Source: an uncultured Fidelibacterota bacterium
GTDB lineage: Bacteria; Fidelibacterota; Marinisomatia; Marinisomatales; TCS55
Direction of reading: 5' to 3'
DNA length: 38,243 bases
Assembly (NCBI GenBank): GCA_902581045.1
Contig: CACHMU010000009.1
Coordinates: forward strand, 1 to 38,243
Of this stretch, positions 17,804-26,741 are shown in pieces (within the stretch, counting starts at the first letter, position 1; each line of letters opens with the position of its first letter). Under the pieces are notes generated by a model. That model made no database searches. It worked only from the letters and a program-made list of their open reading frames with translations, and was not told where the DNA came from. Position numbers and translations under genes: made by a program.

Positions 17804-18184
17804 CTAAACTACTACCTTCTTACCTAGACCAATTGTACGTCTTTTACCTTTTCTTGTCCTTGAATTAGTCTTTGTTCTTTGTCCATTTACAGGTAAACCA
17901 CGTCTATGTCTTAATCCTTGATAACAACCAATATCTCTTTTCCTTTTAATATTCATCGAAACTTCTGTTCTTCTTTCACCTTCAATCCTAAGATCCATAT
18001 TCGTTATTGCTTCTCGAACAGAAGCAACTTGGTTATCTGATAAATCTTTTACTCTCAAATCTAAATCAATTTTGGCTATATTACATATTTCCTTAGCGGT
18101 CGTAAATCCTATACCATGGATATAACAAAGTGAATAAGGTACTTTTTTTTCTTTTGGAATATCTATACCTGAAATACGTGCCAT
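17804..18184 (-). CDS. rpsM: 30S ribosomal protein S13
   Basis: 126 aa. S13 sits in the 30S head, where its C-terminal tail contacts P-site tRNA and its body bridges to 50S L5. The N-terminus MARISGIDIPKEKKVPYSL and the basic C-terminal segment RHRRGLPVNGQRTKTNSRTR are diagnostic. It starts 10 nt after rpmJ. Confidence 0.98.
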   Translation of the reverse strand: MARISGIDIPKEKKVPYSLCYIHGIGFTTAKEICNIAKIDLDLRVKDLSDNQVASVREAITNMDLRIEGERRTEVSMNIKRKRDIGCYQGLRHRRGLPVNGQRTKTNSRTRKGKRRTIGLGKKVVV

Positions 18185-18194
18185 ATTTAAACTC

Positions 18195-18308
18195 CTATCC
18201 TTGCCTCTGCTTATGTTTAGGGTTATCGCATATAACCATTAAGACCCCATTACGTCGGATAATTTTACATTTTGCGCAAATTTTCTTAACTGATGATCTT
18301 ACTTTCAT
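18195..18308 (-). CDS. rpmJ: 50S ribosomal protein L36 (zinc form)
   Basis: 37 aa, found by reading the gap between infA and rps[21 protein letters not shown], then [17 protein letters not shown] and TAG. The zinc ligands C11, C14, C27 and H32 give the CxxC-x12-C-x4-H pattern of the zinc-binding L36. L36 is the smallest 50S protein and helps organise domain VI of 23S rRNA. Its size, motif and position (infA-rpmJ-rpsM) all match the family, and it lies 6 nt after infA. Confidence 0.96.
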   Translation of the reverse strand: MKVRSSVKKICAKCKIIRRNGVLMVICDNPKHKQRQG

Positions 18309-18314
18309 AATTAC

Positions 18315-18542
18315 CTATTTATTTCTGTAAGTAATGCGGCCTCTTGTTAAATCATAAGGCGATATTTCAAGCTTAACAATATCACCTGGTAAAATTTTAA
18401 TAAAGTGCATTCGCATCTTACCGCTTACATGAGCAAGTACTTCATGAGCATTCTCTCCTATCTCAACTTCAACTCTAAACATAGCATTCGGTAATGTTTC
18501 TTTAATGACCCCTTCTACTTGTATTGCTTGTTCTTTAGCCAT
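18315..18542 (-). CDS. infA: Translation initiation factor IF-1
   Basis: 75 aa, a single OB-fold protein that occupies the 30S A site during initiation. Diagnostic stretches are [39 protein letters not shown] and [15 protein letters not shown]. The start overlaps the map stop by 8 nt, indicating coupled translation, and rpmJ follows after 6 nt. Confidence 0.98.
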   Translation of the reverse strand: MAKEQAIQVEGVIKETLPNAMFRVEVEIGENAHEVLAHVSGKMRMHFIKILPGDIVKLEISPYDLTRGRITYRNK

Positions 18543-19296
18543 TAATAGGATCCCTTTGGCTTAAAATTTTTGGCCCATTATTTGTAATAGCAATCGTATG
18601 CTCAAAATGTGCTGAGACCTTTCCATCTAATGTTCTAATTGTCCAACCATCAGAATCTGTTTTTATTTCTTTTAGTCCCATATTAATCATTGGCTCTATT
18701 GCAATGCACATTCCTTCACGAAGCTTATACCCTTGACGTGGCTCTCCATAATTAGGAATTTGAGGCTCTTCATGTAAATCAGTTCCTATTCCATGCCCTA
18801 CGAGTTCACGAACAACAGAATAACCATGAGGTTCAACAAATGATTGAATTGCATGCCCAATATCAGAAACATAATTATCTGGTTTAGCCTCAGCAATCCC
18901 TCTCATAAGTGATTCTTGAGTAATCTTCATTAATTTTTTTTTATCATCAGAAACTTCACCTACTGCAAACGTACGAGCATGATCTCCATAATAGCCATCT
19001 TTCTCTGCACCACAATCAATACCAACAATTTGCCCTTCAAGCAATATTCTATCATTAGGTATTCCATGAACAACTTCGTCATCGACTGAAACACACAATG
19101 TTGCTGGGAATCCCATATAACCTTTAAATGCAGGGCGGGCACCGCAATCAAGGATAAAGGATTCAGCTTTTTTATCCAAATCTGTAATCTTGATTCCAGG
19201 CTTTACATACTCTGTTAACATATCAAGTGTATCTGATACTATTTGACAACTAATAGCAATTAATTCAATTTCCCGATCTGTTCTGATACGAACCAC
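18535..19296 (-). CDS. map: Type I methionine aminopeptidase
   Basis: 253 aa. Removes the initiator Met from nascent proteins with small second residues. All five metal ligands are present: D94 (GIDCGAE), D105 (YGDHARTF), H168 ([12 protein letters not shown]), E201 (CIAIEPM) and E232 (HFEHTIAIT). The start is GTG at 19294-19296, sharing one base with the secY stop, and gives the expected N-terminus ([10 protein letters not shown]). The secY-map-infA order is common. Confidence 0.97.
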   Translation of the reverse strand: MVRIRTDREIELIAISCQIVSDTLDMLTEYVKPGIKITDLDKKAESFILDCGARPAFKGYMGFPATLCVSVDDEVVHGIPNDRILLEGQIVGIDCGAEKDGYYGDHARTFAVGEVSDDKKKLMKITQESLMRGIAEAKPDNYVSDIGHAIQSFVEPHGYSVVRELVGHGIGTDLHEEPQIPNYGEPRQGYKLREGMCIAIEPMINMGLKEIKTDSDGWTIRTLDGKVSAHFEHTIAITNNGPKILSQRDPING

Positions 19297-20624
19297 TACA
19301 TTCTCCTCCGACCACGAATTTTACCTTTAGTTAAAAATCCATCATAATGACGGCTCATTAAATGAGACTCGATTTGCTGTAATGTGTCTAAGGCAACACC
19401 AACAATAATTAATAAACTGGTGCCACCAAAAAAAGATGCTAAATCATAACTTACATCCATTGATTTCATGAGTATGTAAGGGAAAATTGCGACAAGAGCT
19501 AATGCGAATGAGCCTGGAAGAGTAACTCTAGAAAGAATGTTATCTATAAATTCTGCAGTTTTCTTACCTGGTCTAATTCCAGGTATAAATCCACCATGTT
19601 GTTTCATTTGCTGAGATACCTGATTTGGATCAAATGCTATAGCTGTATAAAAATATGTAAAAAAGACTATCATTATTCCAAATATAAACCAGTAGAATGG
19701 ATGATCAAAAGAGAACCACCGCATCACACCTTGCATAAAAACATTCTCGCTAAAAAAAGTTGCAATTGTACTTGGTATAAACATTATTGATTGTGCAAAA
19801 ATAATTGGCATTACTCCAGCTGTGTTTACTTTTAAGGGTATATGTGTTGATTGGCCACCGTACACTTTTCGACCTACAACTCTTTTTGCATATGATACAG
19901 GTATCTTCCTTGTGCCTTGAGTAAGAAGAACAACAAAAGCAATAACAATAAACATTATCCCTAATAATATAACCTCACTAAGCAATCCTCTTACCCCCTC
20001 ATTAATCAAAGCAATTTCAGCTACAATTACATTAGGGAGCCCAGAAACAATACCAACCATAATAATTAAAGAAATCCCATTGCCTATACCACGCTCAGTT
20101 ATTCTTTCACCAAACCACATTAAAAGGATTGTACCTGTAATCAAACTAACTGTACCTGTAAAAATAAAACTAAAACCAGGATTTATTACAACTGATTGAC
20201 CACCTGCTGACATTGATGGTAAAAAGACTGCAACAATTCCATAAGCTTGCATTGCTGATATTAAAACAGTAAGATAACGCGTAATTTGTGTGATCTTCTT
20301 TCTTCCTGCTTCACCTTCCTTTTGCAATCGTTGGAAATAAGGCACTACGGTGCTCATTAATTGAATTATAATTGATGCAGAGATATAAGGCATAATACCT
20401 AACGCAAATAAAGTTGCCTTTTCAAATGCTCCTCCTGCAAATAAATTATAAAGCCCCAATAAAGTATTTTGATAGCCTTGAAAAGCGGCAGAAAGTGTAT
20501 CTGTATCAATTCCAGGAATAGGTATATGAGCACCCAAACGTACTAATACAAGGATGCCTAGTGTAAAAAGCACACGTTTCCTTAATTCAGGAATTGCAAA
20601 AATATTTTTTATTTTTTCAATCAT
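19296..20624 (-). CDS. secY: Protein translocase subunit SecY
   Basis: 442 aa inner-membrane channel protein of the Sec translocon, with about ten transmembrane helices. Conserved stretches include HIPIPGIDTDTLSAAF, GIMPYISASIIIQLM (plug and helix 2 region), RGIGNGISLIIMVGI, and DPNQVSQQMKQHGGFIPGIR in the cytoplasmic loop that binds the ribosome or SecA. Its start codon shares a base with the rplO stop (TAATG). Partners SecE and SecG are not in the window. Confidence 0.98.
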   Translation of the reverse strand: MIEKIKNIFAIPELRKRVLFTLGILVLVRLGAHIPIPGIDTDTLSAAFQGYQNTLLGLYNLFAGGAFEKATLFALGIMPYISASIIIQLMSTVVPYFQRLQKEGEAGRKKITQITRYLTVLISAMQAYGIVAVFLPSMSAGGQSVVINPGFSFIFTGTVSLITGTILLMWFGERITERGIGNGISLIIMVGIVSGLPNVIVAEIALINEGVRGLLSEVILLGIMFIVIAFVVLLTQGTRKIPVSYAKRVVGRKVYGGQSTHIPLKVNTAGVMPIIFAQSIMFIPSTIATFFSENVFMQGVMRWFSFDHPFYWFIFGIMIVFFTYFYTAIAFDPNQVSQQMKQHGGFIPGIRPGKKTAEFIDNILSRVTLPGSFALALVAIFPYILMKSMDVSYDLASFFGGTSLLIIVGVALDTLQQIESHLMSRHYDGFLTKGKIRGRRRM

Positions 20625-21064
20625 TATTGTTCTGTGAATTTTCCACCAGCTTTTATGATTTTTTGTTTAGCTGAATTGCTAAAAGCACTTGCTGTAATGT
20701 CAAATTTTTTATTTAACTCACCGTCACCTAATATTTTAATTGGGCGCATAGAATATTTAACTATTCCATTATTTTTCAAAGTATTTGCATCAACAATTCC
20801 CTCATCCAATTTGTCTAAATCTGAAATATTTACTACCTGATATTCTTTTTTAAATAAAAAATTAGAAAAGCCACGCTTGGGAAGTCGACGGTGCAATGGC
20901 ATCTGGCCACCTTCAAACCAAGGTCTATGCTTCGAGCCTGATCTTGAATGATAACCCTTATCTCCTCTGCCCGCATTTCTTCCCCAGCCAGACCCATGAC
21001 CTCGCCCCAGTCTTTTCTTGCTATGGGTTGATCCTTTAGATTTTCTTAGCTCGCCTAACTTCAC
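20624..21064 (-). CDS. rplO: 50S ribosomal protein L15
   Basis: 146 aa. The glycine/arginine-rich N-terminal extension that threads into 23S rRNA is clear (RLGRGHGSGWGRNAGRGDKG), followed by MPLHRRLPKRGFSN. The start is GTG (21062-21064), forming a GTGA overlap with the rpmD stop, so translation is coupled. Confidence 0.96.
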   Translation of the reverse strand: MKLGELRKSKGSTHSKKRLGRGHGSGWGRNAGRGDKGYHSRSGSKHRPWFEGGQMPLHRRLPKRGFSNFLFKKEYQVVNISDLDKLDEGIVDANTLKNNGIVKYSMRPIKILGDGELNKKFDITASAFSNSAKQKIIKAGGKFTEQ

Positions 21065-21252
21065 TGCACTTCCTCAACATGAACTAAATAATCTACGGTT
21101 TTAATCATACCTCTAATAGATGGCAAATCTTCTTTAATGACAGTTTGATTCATTTTTCGAAGGCCAAGTGCTTTAAGAGTTAATTTAGCTTTTTCCTTAT
21201 AGCCTATCTGGCTTTTAATTTGTGTTATCTTTATTTTGTTTTGTTTTGACAT
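21061..21252 (-). CDS. rpmD: 50S ribosomal protein L30
   Basis: 63 aa, the compact bacterial form. KIKITQIKSQIGYKEKAKLT and LGLRKMNQTVIKEDLPSIRG match the family, ending in the usual VDYLVHVEEV. The stop overlaps the rplO start by 4 nt. L30 is absent in some bacteria, so its presence is mildly informative. Confidence 0.95.
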   Translation of the reverse strand: MSKQNKIKITQIKSQIGYKEKAKLTLKALGLRKMNQTVIKEDLPSIRGMIKTVDYLVHVEEVQ

Positions 21253-21262
21253 AAAAAACTTA

Positions 21263-21760
21263 TTAATTAAAAACCTCTTTTACCTTCATACCGCGCTTAT
21301 TTGCTACTGTTACTACGTCTTGTAAATCAGTTAATGCCTTCATAGTAGCCTTAGTAACATTCAATGGATTATTTGAGCCAAAACGTTTTGTTAAAATATT
21401 TTGAATTCCAACTTGCTCCATTATAGATCTTACAGCTGCACCTGCAATTATTCCAGTTCCAGGGGAGGCAGGTTTTAACATTACTTGACTAGCGCTATAT
21501 CGGGAAATAATTTTATGAGGAATTGTTTTATTAACTAAATGAATTTTTACGATATTTTGTTTTGCTTCCTCTTTCGCTTTATTAATAGCAGACATGACTT
21601 CACCTGCTTTTCCTTGGCCGATACCCACATGCCCATTACCATCACCAATGACTACGAGCGCACCAAAACGAAAGTTCTTCCCTCGTGATGTCACTTTAGC
21701 AACTCGGCTAACGCGAATTACAGATTCTTCTTTTAAATCAAGTTCTGCAGGATTAATCAT
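21263..21760 (-). CDS. rpsE: 30S ribosomal protein S5
   Basis: 165 aa. S5 shapes the mRNA entry channel and affects decoding accuracy. The N-terminal dsRNA-binding-like domain has FRFGALVVIGDGNGHVGIGQ and GKAGEV. The C-terminal domain has GTGIIAGAAVRSIMEQVGI and GSNNPLNVTKATMKAL. It lies 16 nt after rplR and 10 nt before rpmD. Confidence 0.98.
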   Translation of the reverse strand: MINPAELDLKEESVIRVSRVAKVTSRGKNFRFGALVVIGDGNGHVGIGQGKAGEVMSAINKAKEEAKQNIVKIHLVNKTIPHKIISRYSASQVMLKPASPGTGIIAGAAVRSIMEQVGIQNILTKRFGSNNPLNVTKATMKALTDLQDVVTVANKRGMKVKEVFN

Positions 21761-21776
21761 ACATTTTCCTAATTTT

Positions 21777-22148
21777 TTAAAATTCTAAACCAGCTTCTCT
21801 TGCGGCATCCGCAACTGCTTTAATTCGACCATGATATGGATAACCATTCCTATCAAAAACAACTTTTTTAATTTTATTTTTAATAGCCTTTTCTGCAATA
21901 ACAGTACCAATCTTAGTGCTAATTTCAGTTTTATTTTTCGCCTTTGAAATATCTTTAATCATTGATTTATCATTAGATGAAGCAGATACTAAAGTCTGCC
22001 CTCTATGATCATCAATGATTTGAGCCCTGATATGCTTATTTGAACGATTCACGACCAAACGTGGACGTTCTTGGTGATAAAGATTATTTCTTTTACTTCT
22101 ATTACGTCTACGCAAATTACGTGTTTCTTTTATAGAAAGTTTTTCCAT
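21777..22148 (-). CDS. rplR: 50S ribosomal protein L18
   Basis: 123 aa. L18 binds 5S rRNA in the central protuberance with L5. The basic N-terminus ([14 protein letters not shown]), [20 protein letters not shown] and the C-terminal [19 protein letters not shown] followed by REAGLEF are characteristic. The start shares one base with the rplF stop. Confidence 0.98.
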   Translation of the reverse strand: MEKLSIKETRNLRRRNRSKRNNLYHQERPRLVVNRSNKHIRAQIIDDHRGQTLVSASSNDKSMIKDISKAKNKTEISTKIGTVIAEKAIKNKIKKVVFDRNGYPYHGRIKAVADAAREAGLEF

Positions 22149-22693
22149 TATGCAGTCGCCCCGCCTACTGTTTTACCTTGTTTTGTTTTGACATATTCAT
22201 CTTTATACCTTATGCCTTTACCTTTATAAGGTTCAGGAACCCTAAAAGATCTTATTTTAGCTGAAACTTCACCAACTAACTGTTTATTAATACCACTTAC
22301 TATTATCTCAGTTTTATTTGCTTTAATATCTATTCCTTCGGGAGGCTCAAAAATAATGTCATGCGAATAACCTAGCTGTAAAACAAGGTGCTTACCCTGC
22401 ATATTAGCTTGATAACCAACGCCTCTTATCTCTAATTCTTTTATAAAACCTTCATTAACACCGTGTATACCATTTGCAATTAATTGACGAGTGGTTCCAT
22501 GTAATGATCGATGAATTCTTGAATCAGAAGGACGTTCAACTAATAAAGTATCATTATTTTGCAAAACTTTCATATCTTTGTGAATAGATATATCAATAGT
22601 ACCCTTAGGACCAGTAATGCCAATTAAATCTGAATCAATATTAACATTAACTTTTTCTGGAATTTCAATAATCATTTTTCCAACCCTAGACAT
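22148..22693 (-). CDS. rplF: 50S ribosomal protein L6
   Basis: 181 aa from the ATG at 22691-22693. This start gives the family N-terminus [15 protein letters not shown] and lies 7 nt after the rpsH stop. A longer reading from 22738 would overlap rpsH by 38 nt and add residues foreign to L6. Two duplicated domains are visible. The C-terminal RNA-binding stretch is [21 protein letters not shown]6 lies near the factor-binding centre. Confidence 0.96.
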   Translation of the reverse strand: MSRVGKMIIEIPEKVNVNIDSDLIGITGPKGTIDISIHKDMKVLQNNDTLLVERPSDSRIHRSLHGTTRQLIANGIHGVNEGFIKELEIRGVGYQANMQGKHLVLQLGYSHDIIFEPPEGIDIKANKTEIIVSGINKQLVGEVSAKIRSFRVPEPYKGKGIRYKDEYVKTKQGKTVGGATA

Positions 22694-22700
22694 CGCTAAC

Positions 22701-23099
22701 CTACCAAACCCTACAAAGGATTTCACCACCAACACCAATACGCTTTGCGGTCTTGTTTGAAATCACACCTTTTGAAGTTGACAAAATAGATATTCCTAAT
22801 CCATCTAGCACTCTAGGAATCTCATCTCTACCAACATATACACGTAAGCCAGGTCTACTTACCCTTTCTATACCAGAAATCACAGCATCACCTTTATGGT
22901 CATACTTTAAAAAGATTCGAATCGTTGACTTAACATTATCATCAACAAACATAAAATCATTAATATATTTTTCTTCTTTTAAAACAAATGCAATTCGTTT
23001 CTTTAAATTTGAAGATGGAATATCAATAAATCTCTTTTCGACTGCCATTCCATTTCTAATGCGTGTTAGCATATCAGCAATTGGATCTGTCATAGACAT
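22701..23099 (-). CDS. rpsH: 30S ribosomal protein S8
   Basis: 132 aa. Primary 16S rRNA binder of the central domain, and repressor of the spc operon in E. coli. The N-terminus MSMTDPIADMLTRIRNGM and the C-terminal block LSTSKGVISNKTAKRIGVGG followed by EILCRVW are diagnostic. It lies 15 nt after rpsN. Confidence 0.98.
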   Translation of the reverse strand: MSMTDPIADMLTRIRNGMAVEKRFIDIPSSNLKKRIAFVLKEEKYINDFMFVDDNVKSTIRIFLKYDHKGDAVISGIERVSRPGLRVYVGRDEIPRVLDGLGISILSTSKGVISNKTAKRIGVGGEILCRVW

Positions 23100-23114
23100 A
23101 AAATAATTCTCCTA

Positions 23115-23300
23115 TTACCAGCTAGCCTTTGTAACACCAGGGATTTCTCCTTTAAGTGCCATTTCTCTAAAACAAATACGACAAAGACCAAATTTTCTCA
23201 TATAACCATCAGGACGACCGCAGTTAAAACAACGATTGTATTTTCGGCATGCAAACTTTGGCTTTCTTCTTGCTTTAACAATAAGTGATTTTTTAGCCAT
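23115..23300 (-). CDS. rpsN: 30S ribosomal protein S14, zinc-binding type
   Basis: 61 aa, the short form. C24, C27, C40 and C43 give the CxxC-x12-CxxC zinc ribbon (FNCGRP, then CRICFREMA). The C-terminus [11 protein letters not shown] is typical. S14 sits in the 30S head. The start overlaps the rplE stop by 8 nt. Confidence 0.98.
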   Translation of the reverse strand: MAKKSLIVKARRKPKFACRKYNRCFNCGRPDGYMRKFGLCRICFREMALKGEIPGVTKASW

Positions 23301-23898
23301 CAGCTACCTCAATTTCCTCTTTATTCACCAACTTTTCTCTTAATGGCAAACCCATTAGTTTTAATAACCAATAAGATTCATCATTAGAATTAGCTGAAGT
23401 TGAAAATGTTATGTCCATTCCACGGATACTATCAATTTTATCATAATCAATTTCAGTAAAAATAATTTGCTCTTTTACACCAAATGAATAATTCCCCCTA
23501 CCATCAAATGATTTAAAAGATAGACCTCTAAAATCACGAGTTCTCGGCAATGCAATACTAATTAGTCTTTCCATAAAATCATACATCCTATTGCCACGCA
23601 AAGTAACTTTACAACCGACAGGAAATCCTTTACGAATCTTAAAATTTGAAATATCTTTCTTCGAAAAAGTAGTTAAAGGTTTCTGACCGGTAATTAAAGT
23701 TAATTCTTGGATAGCACTTTCTAATTTTTTTGGATTATCTTTTGCATCTCCAATTCCCATATTTACTGATATATGAGACAAGCTAGGAACCTCCATAATA
23801 TTTTGATACTTAAAACGTTCAACCATAGCTGTAATAACTTCATTCAAATATTTATTTTTAAGATTAGAGCTAAAATTATTTTTTTTCTTTTTTGCCAT
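23293..23898 (-). CDS. rplE: 50S ribosomal protein L5
   Basis: 201 aa, about 20 residues longer than the usual bacterial L5. The excess is a lysine-rich N-terminus ([12 protein letters not shown]) and a short acidic tail ([10 protein letters not shown]). The core is standard: [61 protein letters not shown]5 binds 5S rRNA and the P-site tRNA elbow. No later in-frame ATG gives a better start. Confidence 0.96.
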   Translation of the reverse strand: MAKKKKNNFSSNLKNKYLNEVITAMVERFKYQNIMEVPSLSHISVNMGIGDAKDNPKKLESAIQELTLITGQKPLTTFSKKDISNFKIRKGFPVGCKVTLRGNRMYDFMERLISIALPRTRDFRGLSFKSFDGRGNYSFGVKEQIIFTEIDYDKIDSIRGMDITFSTSANSNDESYWLLKLMGLPLREKLVNKEEIEVADG

Positions 23899-23902
23899 AA
23901 TT

Positions 23903-24208
23903 TTATTTTATCTCTTCACGATTTCTAACAGAAATTCTAACCTTAGAACCATCATCCAATTTTTTATATCCAATTCTTGTTGGTTTTCCATTATGAATTA
24001 ACATAACATTTGAAACATGAATAGAACCTTCTTTCTCGACTATACCTCCTTGAGGATTATCTTGAGATGGGCGCATATGCCGTTTAATCAAATTAACCCC
24101 TTCAATAATAACACGTTCTTTTTTTGGAAAAACATAAAGTATTTTCCCCTCCTGACCTTTGTAGTTACCACGAATTACACGAACAGTCATTCCAGTCGTA
24201 ATATTCAT
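23903..24208 (-). CDS. rplX: 50S ribosomal protein L24
   Basis: 101 aa. The KOW motif is in the N-terminal part (MTVRVIRGNYKGQEGKILYV), followed by GVNLIKRHMRPSQDNPQGGI. L24 starts 50S assembly and sits near the exit tunnel. The start shares one base with the rplN stop (TAATG). Confidence 0.97.
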   Translation of the reverse strand: MNITTGMTVRVIRGNYKGQEGKILYVFPKKERVIIEGVNLIKRHMRPSQDNPQGGIVEKEGSIHVSNVMLIHNGKPTRIGYKKLDDGSKVRISVRNREEIK

Positions 24209-24576
24209 TATATTACCTCCGGTGCCATGGATACAATTTTCATATAACCACTATCACGCAATTCACGTGCTACTGGCCCTAAAACGCGAGTTCCTCTAGG
24301 CTCACCAGCTGAATTCAATAGCACAGCTGCATTATCATCAAAACGAATATATGAACCATCGGAGCGACGTATCTCTTTTTTTGTCCTTACTACAACCGCA
24401 CGTGTAACTTGACCTTTTTTTACCATACCATCAGGAATGGCTTGCTTAACTGTAACTACAATCAAGTCACCGATTGAAGCATAACGACGACGGCTGCCAC
24501 CTAATACCTTGAAGCATAGTACCTCACGTGCGCCAGAATTATCAGCTACTTTAAGCCTTGTCTCTTGCTGTATCAT
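24208..24576 (-). CDS. rplN: 50S ribosomal protein L14
   Basis: 122 aa, the standard length. [41 protein letters not shown] and [20 protein letters not shown] are hallmark stretches. L14 forms an intersubunit bridge and is the docking site of the silencing factor RsfS. It lies 6 nt after rpsQ. Confidence 0.99.
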   Translation of the reverse strand: MIQQETRLKVADNSGAREVLCFKVLGGSRRRYASIGDLIVVTVKQAIPDGMVKKGQVTRAVVVRTKKEIRRSDGSYIRFDDNAAVLLNSAGEPRGTRVLGPVARELRDSGYMKIVSMAPEVI

Positions 24577-24582
24577 TAATTA

Positions 24583-24846
24583 TTAACCAATTTTTACCGA
24601 TTCTCTAATAATATCACTTACGCACCATCTTTTTCTTTTACTAATGGGTCGCATAGCGCTTATCTTAACAATATCACCTAATTTAGGTTGGATGGTACCC
24701 ACATGGGCCAAATATTTTTTAGATTTCTTTACAAATTTCCCATAAACTGGATGTGCAATTTTTCTTGTAACTAGAACCACAACAGTTTTTTCCATTTTAT
24801 CACCAACCACTTCACCAACCAAAGTTTGTTTTCGTTTATTTACCAT
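24583..24846 (-). CDS. rpsQ: 30S ribosomal protein S17
   Basis: 87 aa OB-fold protein and early 16S rRNA binder. LVGEVVGDKMEKTVVVLVTR, HPVYGKFVKKSKKYLAH and the C-terminal RPISKRKRWCVSDIIRESVK match the family. It lies 8 nt after rpmC. Confidence 0.98.
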   Translation of the reverse strand: MVNKRKQTLVGEVVGDKMEKTVVVLVTRKIAHPVYGKFVKKSKKYLAHVGTIQPKLGDIVKISAMRPISKRKRWCVSDIIRESVKIG

Positions 24847-24854
24847 AAATTCTA

Positions 24855-25064
24855 TTAACTCTTATTTTCTCTAATACCAATATCAAACTCTCTTTTTAAA
24901 GTTTTTAATTGAGCAATTTCTTTTTTTAAATACTTTATTTTCAAAGGATCTTCAAGCTGTTGCATGGCTTTTTGAAATTTTAAATTTTGCAAAGCTTCTT
25001 CATTCTCATCCAATTTTGTATCAATTTCTAAAATATTTAAATCATTTAAATCACGGCTTTTCAT
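24855..25064 (-). CDS. rpmC: 50S ribosomal protein L29
   Basis: 69 aa, all-helical. LNDLNILEIDTKLDENEEAL and LRF-like FQKAMQQLEDPLKIKYLKKE fit L29, with the usual central Leu/Asn-rich turn partly diverged. L29 flanks the exit tunnel and contacts trigger factor and SRP. Position between rplP and rpsQ supports the call, since the sequence itself is poorly conserved. The start shares one base with the rplP stop. Confidence 0.93.
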   Translation of the reverse strand: MKSRDLNDLNILEIDTKLDENEEALQNLKFQKAMQQLEDPLKIKYLKKEIAQLKTLKREFDIGIRENKS

Positions 25065-25477
25065 TATAAATCTCTTCTAGCTACAACTTTAGTTTTGATA
25101 GGTAGTTTATATGAAGCATTATAAAAAGCTTTTTCTGCACCTTCTTTATCTACTCCTTCAATTTCAAATAAAATTCTACCTGGTTTTACAACTGCAACCC
25201 AATATTCTGGGGTACCTTTTCCCTTTCCCATACGAGTTTCTGCTGGCTTTTTTGTAATTGGCTTATCGGGGAAAATTCGTATCCACATTTTACCAACCTT
25301 ACGTATAACACGGGTTATAGAAACACGACATGCTTCAATTTGCCTGCTAGTAATCCATCCAGATTCCATAGCTTTTAGTCCATATGAACCAAAAGCTACA
25401 TAATTTCCGCCTTTGGCAACGCCTCTACGGTTTCCCCTATGGTGTCTTCTAAATTTTACTTTTTTAGGTTCAAGCAT
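25064..25477 (-). CDS. rplP: 50S ribosomal protein L16
   Basis: 137 aa, full length. [20 protein letters not shown], the [22 protein letters not shown] block, and [19 protein letters not shown] are diagnostic. L16 contacts A-site tRNA and is needed for peptidyl-transferase centre maturation. It lies 3 nt after rpsC. Confidence 0.98.
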   Translation of the reverse strand: MLEPKKVKFRRHHRGNRRGVAKGGNYVAFGSYGLKAMESGWITSRQIEACRVSITRVIRKVGKMWIRIFPDKPITKKPAETRMGKGKGTPEYWVAVVKPGRILFEIEGVDKEGAEKAFYNASYKLPIKTKVVARRDL

Positions 25478-25480
25478 AAA

Positions 25481-26110
25481 CTATTTCCTTGAGGACTCTC
25501 CATTACAAATCCAAACTTTTATACCTATTATCCCATACTGTGTCTGAGCTTCAGTGAGAACATAATCTATATCTGCACGTAAAGTATGTAATGGGACTCT
25601 CCCTTGGGAGAATTTCTCACTTCGTGCTATCTCAACACCTCCAAGACGACCAGCTACATTTATCCTTATTCCTTCTGCACCCATTCTCATTGTCGATTGG
25701 ATTACTTTATTTACTACCCTACGGTAAGAAACTTTCTTTTGTAACTGATGTGCGATATTGGAGCCAACTAAAGCCGCATCAAGCTCAGGTCGCTTAACCT
25801 CAGAAATATTTAGTTGAATATTTTTTTCAGTAAGCTGCTTAATCTCATCTTTTAGTCTATTAACTTCTTCACCACCCTTCCCGATAACAATACCTGGCCT
25901 TGCAGTATGAATGGTTACAGTAACAGTTTTTGAAGATCGGCTAATCTCAACTCTTGAGATTCCAGCATTAGGAAGTCTTGCTTTTATATATTTTCTAATT
26001 CTCAAATCTCCCTCAAGACCCGATGTAAAACTTTTACCAGCGAACCAAGTGGATCGCCAATCTTTATTTATTTGCAATCTAAAACCTACAGGATGTGTTT
26101 TTTGACCCAA
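25481..26110 (-). CDS. rpsC: 30S ribosomal protein S3
   Basis: 209 aa. Forms the mRNA entry site and helicase activity with S4 and S5. The N-terminus is MGQKTHPVGFRLQINKDWRS. The KH domain has the GIVIGKGGEEVNRLKDEIKQ loop. The C-terminal domain has GAEGIRINVAGRLGGVEIAR and RADIDYVLTEAQTQYGIIGI. It lies 10 nt after rplV. Confidence 0.98.
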   Translation of the reverse strand: MGQKTHPVGFRLQINKDWRSTWFAGKSFTSGLEGDLRIRKYIKARLPNAGISRVEISRSSKTVTVTIHTARPGIVIGKGGEEVNRLKDEIKQLTEKNIQLNISEVKRPELDAALVGSNIAHQLQKKVSYRRVVNKVIQSTMRMGAEGIRINVAGRLGGVEIARSEKFSQGRVPLHTLRADIDYVLTEAQTQYGIIGIKVWICNGESSRK

Positions 26111-26120
26111 TCAATACTCC

Positions 26121-26468
26121 TTAATTTTTATTATCAGAGACTATAATTGTTAGATGAGCAGTAGGCTTATTTAATCTAGAAATACGCCCCATCGATGCTG
26201 CCCGAAAACGTTTAATATGAGCGCCTCCATTAGCATAACACTCTTTAATTCTGAGTGTCTCAGTCTCGATTTTTTCATCCTCTATTTTATTTATTAGATT
26301 ATGATAGGCAGATCGTAATGTTTTCTCAATTTGAACAGAGGCTTTAGCTTTTGAAAAGTGTAAATAATTCAGTGCTTCATCAAACTTTAAGCCACGAATT
26401 TCATCTAACACCACTCCAATTTTTCGAGGAGACTGTCGAATATGTCTAGTTATTGCTTTCGCTTCCAT
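26121..26468 (-). CDS. rplV: 50S ribosomal protein L22
   Basis: 115 aa. RHIRQSPRKIGVVLDEIRGL and the C-terminal hairpin region (ANGGAHIKRFRAASMGRISR, then LNKPTAHLTIIV) are typical. The hairpin lines the exit tunnel, and changes there give macrolide resistance in other bacteria; the loop here appears intact. It lies 2 nt after rpsS. Confidence 0.97.
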   Translation of the reverse strand: MEAKAITRHIRQSPRKIGVVLDEIRGLKFDEALNYLHFSKAKASVQIEKTLRSAYHNLINKIEDEKIETETLRIKECYANGGAHIKRFRAASMGRISRLNKPTAHLTIIVSDNKN

Positions 26469-26470
26469 AC

Positions 26471-26740
26471 TTAACTCTTTCTATCTCCGGAGTGTAACCT
26501 AAAAGTTCTTGTAGGCGCAAATTCACCAAGCTTATGGCCTACCATATTTTCATATATAAATACAGGAATAAATTTATTTCCATTATGGACTGCAAAAGTA
26601 TGTCCCACAAAATCTGGTGTAATCATAGAACGCCGCGACCAAGTTTTAATAACTTTTTTCTTTTTTGCTTCGTTCATTTTTTCAACCTTTTTTTGAAGCT
26701 TAGAGTCTACAAACGGTCCTTTCTTTAACGATCGAGCCAA
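26471..26740 (-). CDS. rpsS: 30S ribosomal protein S19
   Basis: 89 aa. [40 protein letters not shown], and [20 protein letters not shown] are family hallmarks. S19 works with S13 in the 30S head near A-site tRNA. It is separated from rplB by a single nucleotide. Confidence 0.98.
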   Translation of the reverse strand: MARSLKKGPFVDSKLQKKVEKMNEAKKKKVIKTWSRRSMITPDFVGHTFAVHNGNKFIPVFIYENMVGHKLGEFAPTRTFRLHSGDRKS

Positions 26741-26741
26741 T

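Noticed and set aside
22694-22738. Upstream in-frame extension of rplF adding 15 residues
   Set aside because: It would overlap rpsH by 38 nt and precede the conserved L6 N-terminus MSRVGK; the ATG at 22691-22693 fits the family.
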